From Frankia sp. AiPa1 (lineage in GTDB: Bacteria; Actinomycetota; Actinomycetes; Frankiales; Frankiaceae), in contig NZ_JALKFZ020000001.1 in assembly GCF_023243075.1 (NCBI RefSeq), positions 1-64,000 on the forward strand: 64,000 bases of DNA. The letters are read 5' to 3'. Positions within the stretch are counted from its first letter, which is position 1; each line of letters begins with the position of its first letter. Positions 53,889 to 61,820 of this stretch are shown one piece after another. Both the position numbers and the translations under genes were made by a program. The notes beneath the pieces are model-generated. The model did no database searches. It saw nothing but the letters and a program-made list of their open reading frames with translations, and was not told the origin of the DNA.

Positions 53889-55448
53889 GTGGCACGACAC
53901 TCGTCCGCACCCCAGCGCGGTTCGGCGTTCTCGCTGCCCGGCCGGCGTTCCGCGACCGCCGGGAGTGCCGGGAGTGCCGGCACGGACGGTTTCCCCGACG
54001 TGGGCCCTCCCACCGGTCTGGACGCTCCAGCCGGTCTGGACGCTCCAGCCGGTCTGGACGCGCCCGCCGGTCTGGACGCGCCCGTCGCCGTCCTCCGTCC
54101 CGGCACCGCCACTGAGCTCAGTTCGGTCACCGCGCCCAGCGCCCCCGCCGGTACCGGCCCTGCCGGGGGCACCGGCCCCGGTGCCCCCGTCGCCGACGGC
54201 GCGGACGTCGCCGACGGCGCGGACGTCACTGCGGGCACCGGCGCGGCCGCCGGTCCCACCGGGGTCGGAGTCGACGGGACGGCGGTGATCCAGGCCGCCG
54301 GGATCAGCAAGCGGTTCGTGTCCTACCGCAATCGCGCGACCAGCCTGAAGGAACGGTTCGTCCGGCGCGGCGGCCCGGCCGGCGAGGATTTCTGGGCACT
54401 GCGGGACATCGACGTGACGATCGGCCGGGGGCAGACCGTCGGCCTCGCCGGCGCGAACGGCTCCGGGAAGTCCACCCTGCTCAAGGTGCTCGCCGGCATC
54501 CTGCGCCCGACCAGCGGCACCGTGTCGGTGCAGGGCCGCATCGCGTCCCTGCTCGAGCTCGGCGCCGGCTTCAACGGCGAGCTGTCCGGGCGGGACAACG
54601 TCTACCTCAACGCCTCCCTGCTGGGCCTGTCCAAACGGGAGATCGACCGACTTTTCGACTCCATCGTCGACTTCGCCGAGCTGCGGCACAAGATCGACGA
54701 CGATGTGAAGCACTACTCGTCCGGCCAGTACGTGCGCCTCGGCTTCGCGGTGGCGGTCCACGTCGACCCGGATGTGCTGCTCGTCGACGAGGTGCTCGCC
54801 GTCGGTGACGAGGCGTTCCAGCGCAAGTGCCTGGCCAAGATCGCCGAGTTCCGGGAGCAGGGCCGCACGATCCTGTTCGTCACGCACTCGCTGGGCCTCA
54901 TCGAGGACATGTGCGACCGGGTTCTCGTCCTCGAGTCCGGCTCCCTGATCTTCGACGGAGCACCGACGGTCGGCACCACGCTGCTGCGCCAGAAGCTTGG
55001 CAGCCTGCCCGCCGACGGCCCGGTCGACTGGCAGTACGCGACGGTACGGCCGTCTTCCGTGACGTTCAGCCACCATCTCGGCGGGCCCACCACGGTGCAG
55101 TACGACCCCGGCGACCAGCTCGTCATCAGTGTCGAGCTCGACCTCACCGACGCCGCTCCCGAACATGTGTACCTGCACACCTACATCGTCGGACAGGACG
55201 AGATCCCGATCTGGATGATGGAAACCCCGCTCGGCGGGTTCCGGCTCGGCCCCGGTCGACATGTCGTCGACTTCGCCGTGCCGCGCCTGCCCGAGCTGCT
55301 CGGGGCGTTCGCCGTGAAGGTGCACGTCTCGGACGCCGCCACCGGCGCCCCGGTGACGACCCGCCGCTTCGAGGAGCTGTTCGGCGTCAACGGGACCCAG
55401 GCCGGCGGACTTCTCAAGGTCGACTACGAGGCGAGGCTGCGCGGATGA
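53889..55448 (+). CDS. ABC transporter ATP-binding protein with C-terminal Wzt-type domain
   Basis: This is the energising subunit of the glycan exporter. After ~130 residues of Ala/Gly/Pro text with GLDAPA repeats comes the ATPase: Walker A GANGSGKST (188-196), signature-like YSSGQYVRLGFAV (about 277; the usual LSGGQ is SSGQ) and Walker B VLLVDE (296-301). Residues about 385-519 form a beta-rich Wzt C-terminal domain (YDPGDQLVISVELDL, HTYIVGQDEIPIWMM, VKVHVSDAATGAP). In E. coli O9a that domain recognises the glycan's end cap. GTG 53889 has AAGGAG 5 bases upstream. The stop overlaps the next start (ATGA). Confidence 0.93.
   Translation: MARHSSAPQRGSAFSLPGRRSATAGSAGSAGTDGFPDVGPPTGLDAPAGLDAPAGLDAPAGLDAPVAVLRPGTATELSSVTAPSAPAGTGPAGGTGPGAPVADGADVADGADVTAGTGAAAGPTGVGVDGTAVIQAAGISKRFVSYRNRATSLKERFVRRGGPAGEDFWALRDIDVTIGRGQTVGLAGANGSGKSTLLKVLAGILRPTSGTVSVQGRIASLLELGAGFNGELSGRDNVYLNASLLGLSKREIDRLFDSIVDFAELRHKIDDDVKHYSSGQYVRLGFAVAVHVDPDVLLVDEVLAVGDEAFQRKCLAKIAEFREQGRTILFVTHSLGLIEDMCDRVLVLESGSLIFDGAPTVGTTLLRQKLGSLPADGPVDWQYATVRPSSVTFSHHLGGPTTVQYDPGDQLVISVELDLTDAAPEHVYLHTYIVGQDEIPIWMMETPLGGFRLGPGRHVVDFAVPRLPELLGAFAVKVHVSDAATGAPVTTRRFEELFGVNGTQAGGLLKVDYEARLRG
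54015..54086. repeat. 18-bp in-frame tandem repeat (4 copies)
   Basis: GGTCTGGACGCTCCAGCC and close variants repeat four times, encoding GLDAPA (residues 43-66) in the N-terminal extension of the exporter ATPase. A second 18-bp pair (VADGAD) occurs near 54190-54225. Confidence 0.9.
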
Positions 55449-56956
55449 CGGACCAGACGCCCAGGCACGATCCCGCCGGCTCCGGCGGGCCGGTGGAGCC
55501 GCTCGCGACGATCGTGATCGTCAACTGGAACGGCGCGCATCTGCTGCCGGCCTGCCTCGACGGCATCGCCAAACAGGAGACAGGCATCGCCTTCGAGACC
55601 TGGGTAGTCGACAATGCCTCCACCGACGGCTCCCGGGACCTGCTCGCCGAGCGCTACCCCTGGGTACGGGTCGTCGCCTCGGACCGCAACCGTGGCTTCG
55701 CCGGCGGCAACAACCTGGCGTTGCGTCAGGTCACCACCGAGTACGCGGTGCTGGTGAACAACGACGCGATCCCCGAGCCGACCTGGCTGTCCGCGCTGCT
55801 CGCGCCGTTCACCGAGCCTGGCGGCCAGCATCTGGGCGCGACGACCGGCAAGGTCGTGTTCCTGCCCCGGTTCCTGCGCCTGCGCCTGCACACCCCGACG
55901 TTCGTCCCGGGCCCGCACGACTCCCGCGAGCTCGGCGTGCGGGTGTCCTCGGTGACCGTCGACGGGCTGGAGGTGCTGCGCGAGGTCCTCTGGGAGAAAC
56001 TCACCTACGGCGCCGAGGGACCGCCGGGAGCGCCGTACTTCTGGACCCGCGGGGACGGTGAGCTGTGCGTGCCCATCCCCGACGGCGGGCCGGTCACCCT
56101 CGGTCTCACCTGGGCGGCGGAGTCCCGCAAGCAGGTCACCCTCAGTTGGGATGGGCCGGCTGTCGCCGGCCGTGTCGATGATGGACCGGCTGTCGCCGGC
56201 CGTGTTGATGCCGCGACGGCTGTCGCCGGCCAGGCTGCTGCCGCCGCGGGGGGCGTGGCGGTGGGCGTGGCGGGCGGCGGCCAGGCGGAGCTCGCGGTCG
56301 GCCCGGAGTCGACGACCGTCACCGTCACCGTCGGGGGGGACGCCCCGCGCCTCGATGTGATCAACAACGTCGGCGGGATCGTGCTCGCCGACGGCTACGG
56401 CGCCGACCGCGGCTACCAGCAGGTCGACACCGGCCAGTTCGACCAGCCGGAGGACGTGTTCACCGCCTGCGGCAACGGCATGGCGATCCGCGGCTCGCTC
56501 GGCCACGAGCTCGGCTGGTTCGACGACGCGTTCTTCCTCTACTACGAGGACACCGACCTGTCCTGGCGGATCCGGGCCCGTGGCTTCGCCATCCGCTACG
56601 TGCCGGGCGCCGTCCTGCGGCACGTTCACTCGGCGTCGAGCGTCGAGTGGTCGCCCCTGTTCGTCTTCCACACCGACCGTAACCGGCTGCTGATGCTCAC
56701 CAAGGACGCGACCGCCCGGCTCGCGCTGTCCGCGGTGCTGCGCTACCCGGCGACGACGGCGTCGATCGCGCTGCGCACGCTGCGCCAGGCGCGCCGCGCC
56801 CGCAGCCGCCCGGCGGTCCGCCCGACGCTGCTGCGCCTGCGAGTGATCGCCTCCTATCTGCGCCTGCTGCCCGCGATGCTGCGGGCCCGCAAGGAGATCG
56901 GTGCCACCGCCACGGAACGCCGTGGCAGCCTGCAGAGCTGGCTGGTCCGCCGATGA
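55445..56956 (+). CDS. Glycosyltransferase family 2 with large inserted beta domain
   Basis: From ATG 55445 the product is 503 residues. The GT2 parts are TIVIVNWNGAHLLPACLDGI, VVDNASTDGSRDLLAERYP, GFAGGNNLALRQ and the metal site LVNNDAIPEP at the front, and FTACGNGMAIRGSLG with FFLYYEDTDLSWRIRARGF at the back. Between them (about 140-327) is an insertion not found in ordinary GT2 enzymes. It contains TFVPGPHDSRELGVRVS and beta-rich text, plus a 30-bp repeat (56151-56240). A similar motif occurs in the next gene. It is coupled to the ATPase gene upstream and the GT4 downstream by ATGA overlaps. Sugar unknown. Confidence 0.87.
   Translation: MTDQTPRHDPAGSGGPVEPLATIVIVNWNGAHLLPACLDGIAKQETGIAFETWVVDNASTDGSRDLLAERYPWVRVVASDRNRGFAGGNNLALRQVTTEYAVLVNNDAIPEPTWLSALLAPFTEPGGQHLGATTGKVVFLPRFLRLRLHTPTFVPGPHDSRELGVRVSSVTVDGLEVLREVLWEKLTYGAEGPPGAPYFWTRGDGELCVPIPDGGPVTLGLTWAAESRKQVTLSWDGPAVAGRVDDGPAVAGRVDAATAVAGQAAAAAGGVAVGVAGGGQAELAVGPESTTVTVTVGGDAPRLDVINNVGGIVLADGYGADRGYQQVDTGQFDQPEDVFTACGNGMAIRGSLGHELGWFDDAFFLYYEDTDLSWRIRARGFAIRYVPGAVLRHVHSASSVEWSPLFVFHTDRNRLLMLTKDATARLALSAVLRYPATTASIALRTLRQARRARSRPAVRPTLLRLRVIASYLRLLPAMLRARKEIGATATERRGSLQSWLVRR
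56151..56240. repeat. 30-bp in-frame tandem repeat (3 copies)
   Basis: Three 30-base units (56151, 56181, 56211) sharing a core CGGCTGTCGCCGGCC. They encode GPAVAGRVDD-type repeats inside the inserted domain of the GT2. Confidence 0.85.
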
Positions 56957-58563
56957 GCGGCGAGGAGGCCACGGCGTCGTCCGCGCCGGCCAGAGGAGTC
57001 CGGGCCGCGGTCTACAACCGGTTCTGGCACTCGATGGGCGGCGGCGAGCGGCACAACGGGATGATCGCCCAGGTGCTGGCGGCCGACGGCGCGGACGTCG
57101 AGATCCTCGGCCATTCGGACGTCAACCTTGACGCGCTCGGCAGCCACCTCGGGCTGGACCTACGCGGCTGCCGCTACCTGCGGCTGCCCGACCGCGGCGA
57201 ACAGGCCATCGCCGCGCTGTCCGCCGGCTACGACCTGTTCGTCAATGGTTCATACATGAGCCGGATCGAACCGGAGTCGGCCCGCTCGGCGTACCTGTGC
57301 TTCTTCCCGACACCGTTCGACCACGACATGGCGCCCTGGCGCAAAGCCGCGGTGCGCACCGCCGGGCCGCTGCTGCGCGGCGTGCGCCCGGCGGTGAGCT
57401 TCGGCGTCGGCTGGTACCCGCCCGAGGGCGGCCGAAGGCGCCAGTGGACCTGGACGAACGGGTCCGCCATCCTCGCCGTGAGTCCGGGCGAGCAGCGGAC
57501 CCTGCGGGCCGACATCGGCCGCCCAGGCGCCGCCGGCGGCACCGCCCTGCGGGTCCTCGACGCCGCCGGAGACGTGCTGGCCAAGCTGGAGATCGGCCCG
57601 GGCTTCGCCCCGTTCGAGGTGCCACTGCCCCCGTCCGCCGACGGCACCGAACTCACCCTGGTCAGCGACGCGTTCTCGCCCGGCGCCGCCGACGTGCGCG
57701 AGCTCGGGGTCGCGGTCAGCCGCCCGCGGGTCACCGACGGCGGCGAAGGGCCGATCGCCCGGCTGCCGCTGCGTTTCCCCTGGCTGCTGCGCGACCCGGC
57801 GGACCTCGCCTACCTCGACGACTACGACGTCATCATGGCGAACTCGCAGTTCACCCGCGGCTGGATCAGCCGGCTGTGGAAGCGAGACGCCGACGTGCTG
57901 TTCCCGCCGATCCAGGTCGACCGGCTGCACCCCGCACCGGTGCGGGAGAAGACGGTCATCACGGTCGGGCGGTTCTTCGCACCGGGGCTCGGGCACGCCA
58001 AACGGCAGCTGGAGATGGTGCGGTGGTTCGCCGAGCTGTACCGGGCCGGCGAGCTGCCCGGTTGGTCGATGCACGTCGTCGGCGGCTGTGAGGACTCGCA
58101 GATCCCGTACCTGGAGCAGGTCCGCGCCGCCGGCGAGGGGCTGCCGGTGCACCTGCACCCGAACGCGCCGCGGGCACAGGTGGAACGTCTGCTGTCGACC
58201 GGCTCGGTGTTCTGGTCCGCCACCGGATACGGCGAGGACGACCGCCGCCGCCCCTGGACAGCCGAACATTTCGGGATGACCACGGTCGAGGCGATGGCCG
58301 GCGGGTGCGTGCCCGTGGTCATCGACCGGGCCGGACAGCGGGAGATCGTCCGGCACGGCATCGACGGCTACCGGTGGACCGGTCCCGAGCAGGTCGCCTC
58401 GTTCACCCGTCGCCTCGCCGCCGAGGACGGCCTGCGTTCCCGGCTCGCCGCCGCCGCGATCGAGCGGGCCGCGGCGTTCTCCGACGCGGCGTTCGCCGCC
58501 CAGTGGGGTGACATCGCCCGTCGCCACCGCCTCTACCAGGCAGACCGACCGGACGCCGGATGA
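56953..58563 (+). CDS. Glycosyltransferase family 4 with inserted beta domain
   Basis: The 536-residue GT-B protein begins with an acceptor lobe (VYNRFWHSMGGGERHNGMIAQ, CFFPTPFDHDM). About 120 residues are then inserted (155-275: TWTNGSAILAVSPGEQRTLRA, then DAFSPGAADVRELGVAVS). The donor lobe follows with VIMANSQFTRGWI, TVGRFFAPGLGHAKRQLEM and EHFGMTTVEAMAGGCVPVVI (E-x7-E). The insertion shares F-x-P-G-x-x-D-x-R-E-L-G-V with the preceding GT2. Starts and stops overlap (ATGA) with both neighbours, so it is the fourth gene of the exporter operon. The sugar cannot be assigned. Confidence 0.87.
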   Translation: MSGEEATASSAPARGVRAAVYNRFWHSMGGGERHNGMIAQVLAADGADVEILGHSDVNLDALGSHLGLDLRGCRYLRLPDRGEQAIAALSAGYDLFVNGSYMSRIEPESARSAYLCFFPTPFDHDMAPWRKAAVRTAGPLLRGVRPAVSFGVGWYPPEGGRRRQWTWTNGSAILAVSPGEQRTLRADIGRPGAAGGTALRVLDAAGDVLAKLEIGPGFAPFEVPLPPSADGTELTLVSDAFSPGAADVRELGVAVSRPRVTDGGEGPIARLPLRFPWLLRDPADLAYLDDYDVIMANSQFTRGWISRLWKRDADVLFPPIQVDRLHPAPVREKTVITVGRFFAPGLGHAKRQLEMVRWFAELYRAGELPGWSMHVVGGCEDSQIPYLEQVRAAGEGLPVHLHPNAPRAQVERLLSTGSVFWSATGYGEDDRRRPWTAEHFGMTTVEAMAGGCVPVVIDRAGQREIVRHGIDGYRWTGPEQVASFTRRLAAEDGLRSRLAAAAIERAAAFSDAAFAAQWGDIARRHRLYQADRPDAG

Positions 58564-59747
58564 GGATCGTTCTGGATGGCACTCCGCTGCTCGGACGGCG
58601 CACCGGGATCGGTCGTTACACCGAGCATCTGCTCGCCGGCCTAGCCCGTCTGGTCACCGAGGCCCGCGGGCAGTCCGGGGACGCGGGGGCGGCGGCGTAC
58701 TGGGAGCTGGCGGCGACCGCGTTCACCTGGCGGGGGCTGGACGAGCTCGCCGGCAGCCTTCCACCGGGAGTCCATCCGGCCGCCCGCCGGGCGCCAGCAC
58801 GGCTGCTGCACGAGAGCTGGATCCGGGGCGAGCACCCCGCGGTCGAATGGCTCACCGGCCCGGCCGACGTGGTGCACGGGACGAACTTCGTCCTCCCACC
58901 GCTGCGGGCCGCCCGTGGCGTGCTCACCGTGCACGACCTGTCCTATCTGCGCACCCCGGACACGGTCACCGCCGCATCCGCCCGGTACACCGAGCTCGTC
59001 CCCCGGGGGCTGCGCCGGGCCGCGGCGGTACTCACACCGAGCCAGGCCGTCGCCGACGAGGTGATCGCCGCCTACCGGCTCGATCCCGCGCTGGTCACCC
59101 CGACCCCGCTGGGCGTCGACGAGGCCTGGTTCGCCACCTCGGCGCCCGATCCGGCCTGGCGGCGCGAACACGGGCTGCCCGAGCGGTATCTGCTGTTCGT
59201 CGGCTCGGTCGAGCCGCGCAAGAACCTGCCGGTGCTGCTGGAGGCCGTCCGCCGGCTGCACGCCGCCGACCGCGACGCGCCGCCGCTGGTCCTCGTCGGA
59301 CCGCCCGGCTGGGGGCCTGTCCTCGACCTCGCCGGGATGCCGTCCGGCAGCGTGGTGACCGCCGGCTATCTCGACGCGGACCGGCTGCGGGCGACCGTCG
59401 CCGGGGCGAGTGTGCTGTGCTTCCCGTCCCGCTACGAGGGGTTCGGCCTACCGCCCCTGGAGGCCCTCGCGGCGGGCGTCCCGGTCGCCGCCGCCGACAT
59501 CCCCACCGTCCGGGAGGTCATCGGCGGACTGCTCGGCGCGTCCGAGCCCACCCTCGGCAGCCCCGTCCGGCTGGTCCGGCAGGCGGACCGGGACAGCTTC
59601 GCCGACGATCTCGCCACGGCCATCCTCGACCTGCTCGCCTCCCCCGGCGATGCCGAGGCCGGCCGCCGCCATGCCCGTGACTTCACCTGGCGGCGCACCG
59701 CCGAGCGCACCGCCGAGGTCTACCGGCGCGTCGCCCAGACCGGCTGA
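58560..59747 (+). CDS. Glycosyltransferase family 4
   Basis: This 395-residue GT-B enzyme starts MRIVLDGTPLLGRRTGIGRYTEHLL. It has LTVHDLSYLRTPDTVTAASAR, FVGSVEPRKNLPVLLEAV and the E-x7-E segment SRYEGFGLPPLEALAAGVPV. Features and size are standard. The ATG overlaps the stop of the preceding GT4 (ATGA), making it the last gene of the operon wzm-wzt-GT2-GT4-GT4. Its last 300 bases overlap a minus-strand frame that belongs to the DUF2142 gene. Its own sequence stays conserved to the end (FTWRRTAERTAEVYRRVA), so this gene's 3' end is the secure one. Confidence 0.9.
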   Translation: MRIVLDGTPLLGRRTGIGRYTEHLLAGLARLVTEARGQSGDAGAAAYWELAATAFTWRGLDELAGSLPPGVHPAARRAPARLLHESWIRGEHPAVEWLTGPADVVHGTNFVLPPLRAARGVLTVHDLSYLRTPDTVTAASARYTELVPRGLRRAAAVLTPSQAVADEVIAAYRLDPALVTPTPLGVDEAWFATSAPDPAWRREHGLPERYLLFVGSVEPRKNLPVLLEAVRRLHAADRDAPPLVLVGPPGWGPVLDLAGMPSGSVVTAGYLDADRLRATVAGASVLCFPSRYEGFGLPPLEALAAGVPVAAADIPTVREVIGGLLGASEPTLGSPVRLVRQADRDSFADDLATAILDLLASPGDAEAGRRHARDFTWRRTAERTAEVYRRVAQTG

Positions 59748-61577
59748 CACAGGGCCGGCGAAGACAGCGCCGGCGCGCACAGGGCCGACTGGGACAGAGG
59801 CGACTGAGACAGGGCCGGCTGACGCGGCACTCACCGCGGCGTGGTGGCCCAGGCAGCCGAGAGCGAGCCAGAACAGGATGAGTCCGCACACGGCGCATCC
59901 GGTCAGGACGCCGAGCCCGAGCGGCGGCCAGCCCGGCCCCGTGTGCGCCCAGCCGGCCCGCAGCCGCCCATAGACCCCGAGGGACGCGAGCGCGGGCCGT
60001 TTCCACGCGAGCTCCCGACCGGTCAGGACCACGGTGCTCGCCGCCAGGCCCACGACGATCGCCACGGTTGGCAGCCCGAAGCGTCGCCCCAGCGGCAACG
60101 ACCACACAGCCGCCGCGACGAGGACCGCGAGGACCGGCACCATCGGCAGCAGGTAGCGGCTGAACGGTGCGCCCCCGGCCCGCACGTAGGCCACGAACAC
60201 CGCGATCACGATCAGACAGTGCCCCACCACCGCGACCCCTGCCACCACCGTGCCCCACCGGCCCACCGACCTGCCACGGGCCGTCCCGCCGCCTCCCGTC
60301 CCCGCGCCGGTGTCGATGCCCGTGTCGATGCCGGCGTCGGCGTCGGCTCCCGCCGTGGTCGCCGCACCCGCGGTGCCCCGAGCGACGAGGCCGACCAGCC
60401 AGAGGATCACGACGCGCAGCACAGCCACGGCGAGACCGGCCATGGTCAGGACGGCGACGATGAGCGCGATCCGTTCGACCTGCCCGGTGACCAGACGCGG
60501 GCGCCCGAACAGCCCGAGCAGCACCAGCCGCCACCGGTGCCCGTTCTCGAGCACCTGTTCGACCGTGGGATGCCGCCCGCCCAGTGGGAACATGGCGGCC
60601 ACCCGCCGGGACGCGGCGAAATCACCGTAGAGCCGGATGTTGCGCAGGTAGAACCAGCCGATCGCCGCGCTGACGAGAGCCAGCAGCCCGGTGGCCGCGG
60701 CGAGCCCCCGCACGGCGCGGCGCCCCAAACCGCCCGGCGTGTGCAGCGCCACCCCGATCCCGATGATCGGCAGCAGGGCGACCAGTGCCACGGCACCGCT
60801 GGCCCGGCTCGCCGCCGCCGCCGGCCCGATGAGCGCCAGGCCGATGAGCGTCCACCGTCGCGGGCCCCGGCGGGCCAGCGCGACCACGCCCGCGAGCAGG
60901 CCGGTGACCGTGGCCGTCGCGAGAGTGTCGTTGTACACCTGCCCGGAGACCGAGACGACCATCCCGACGACCCCGACGATGCCCGCCGCGCCCACGGTGA
61001 CCTCCGGACGACCCGGCACCAGCGCCCGGCACAGCGCCGCGGTGGCGACGACCAGGCTCATCCCGAACATGATGTTGAGCACCCGGGCCGTGCGGAACCC
61101 CGCGTGCGGATGGCCCAGCGCGACGCCGGCACGCAGCGGAACGCCCTCCACCAGGTAGAACAACGGCGGATGGTTGGCGGTGTAGATGAGGTCGAATCTG
61201 GTGAGCGGATGCCCGAGCCGCACTCCGCACAACGACCGCGCCCGTGCGGCGACCGCGGCCCTGGCCTGCGCGGGACTCAGCTCGCAGGTGGCGGGCAGAC
61301 CGGGCATGCCCGGCAGCCATGAGCGCACCGGCGTGTCGAGCTCGGGCAGCCGGCCGTGCGAGACCTCGAACGCGTACGCCGTGTGCTGGGCCTCGTCGGC
61401 GCTCGCGAACGGCGGCATGACCGCGGCGACGAGCAGGCCCAGCGCGCCGAACAGCAATGCGGCACCGCTGACCCCGACCACGAGCCACCGCCGTACCGTC
61501 CTGGCGCGCGGCGCGCCGACCCCACCGGCCGGCCGATCGCGCGCTGGCGCGATGGTCGAAGCCCGTAACCCGCTCAC
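59448..61577 (-). CDS. DUF2142-like polytopic membrane protein with odd C-terminal overlap
   Basis: From GTG 61577 the product is about 709 residues. Near the start are RTVRRWLVVGVSGAALLFGA and the acidic loop PPFASADEAQHTAYAFEVSHG, then FDLIYTANHPPLFYLVEGVPL, the DUF2142 plan (compare the gene at 42351). About eleven helices follow. From about residue 615 the frame leaves membrane sequence and runs through Ala/Gly/Val text antisense to the GT4 at 58560 for 300 bases before meeting a stop at 59448. The true protein may end near 59800 if a frameshift exists. The start is chosen for GGGGGA 5 bases upstream; the frame extends to 61640. Confidence 0.72.
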   Translation of the reverse strand: MSGLRASTIAPARDRPAGGVGAPRARTVRRWLVVGVSGAALLFGALGLLVAAVMPPFASADEAQHTAYAFEVSHGRLPELDTPVRSWLPGMPGLPATCELSPAQARAAVAARARSLCGVRLGHPLTRFDLIYTANHPPLFYLVEGVPLRAGVALGHPHAGFRTARVLNIMFGMSLVVATAALCRALVPGRPEVTVGAAGIVGVVGMVVSVSGQVYNDTLATATVTGLLAGVVALARRGPRRWTLIGLALIGPAAAASRASGAVALVALLPIIGIGVALHTPGGLGRRAVRGLAAATGLLALVSAAIGWFYLRNIRLYGDFAASRRVAAMFPLGGRHPTVEQVLENGHRWRLVLLGLFGRPRLVTGQVERIALIVAVLTMAGLAVAVLRVVILWLVGLVARGTAGAATTAGADADAGIDTGIDTGAGTGGGGTARGRSVGRWGTVVAGVAVVGHCLIVIAVFVAYVRAGGAPFSRYLLPMVPVLAVLVAAAVWSLPLGRRFGLPTVAIVVGLAASTVVLTGRELAWKRPALASLGVYGRLRAGWAHTGPGWPPLGLGVLTGCAVCGLILFWLALGCLGHHAAVSAASAGPVSVASVPVGPVRAGAVFAGPVSAGLGDAPVDLGGALGGAPPGEVTGMAAAGLGIAGGGEQVEDGRGEIVGEAVPVRLPDQPDGAAEGGLGRAEQSADDLPDGGDVGGGDRDARREGLQGR

Positions 61578-61820
61578 CCCGATCCCCCGATCGGCACGCT
61601 GTGCGCCCCCGTCTCGCTCACCCGCTCCGCGTCTCGCCACGCGGTCGTGCTCGCTATGCCGTTGTGTTCCTCAACCCGTCGCGCGCTCGCTGTGCTGTTC
61701 TGCCCGCTGAGTTCGCTCGGTTCGCCGAGTCCGGCGAGTTCGGCGTGCGCTTGCGCCTGCCGCTCCCGTCGTGCCTCTTTGTTCGCTGGACCAGTGTGGC
61801 CGATATGCCGGTATGTCTGT

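Noticed and set aside
54827..55444. Upstream extension of the GT2 at 55445
   Set aside because: It overlaps the Wzt-type domain of the ATPase in another frame. ATG 55445 gives the standard GT2 start with an ATGA overlap.
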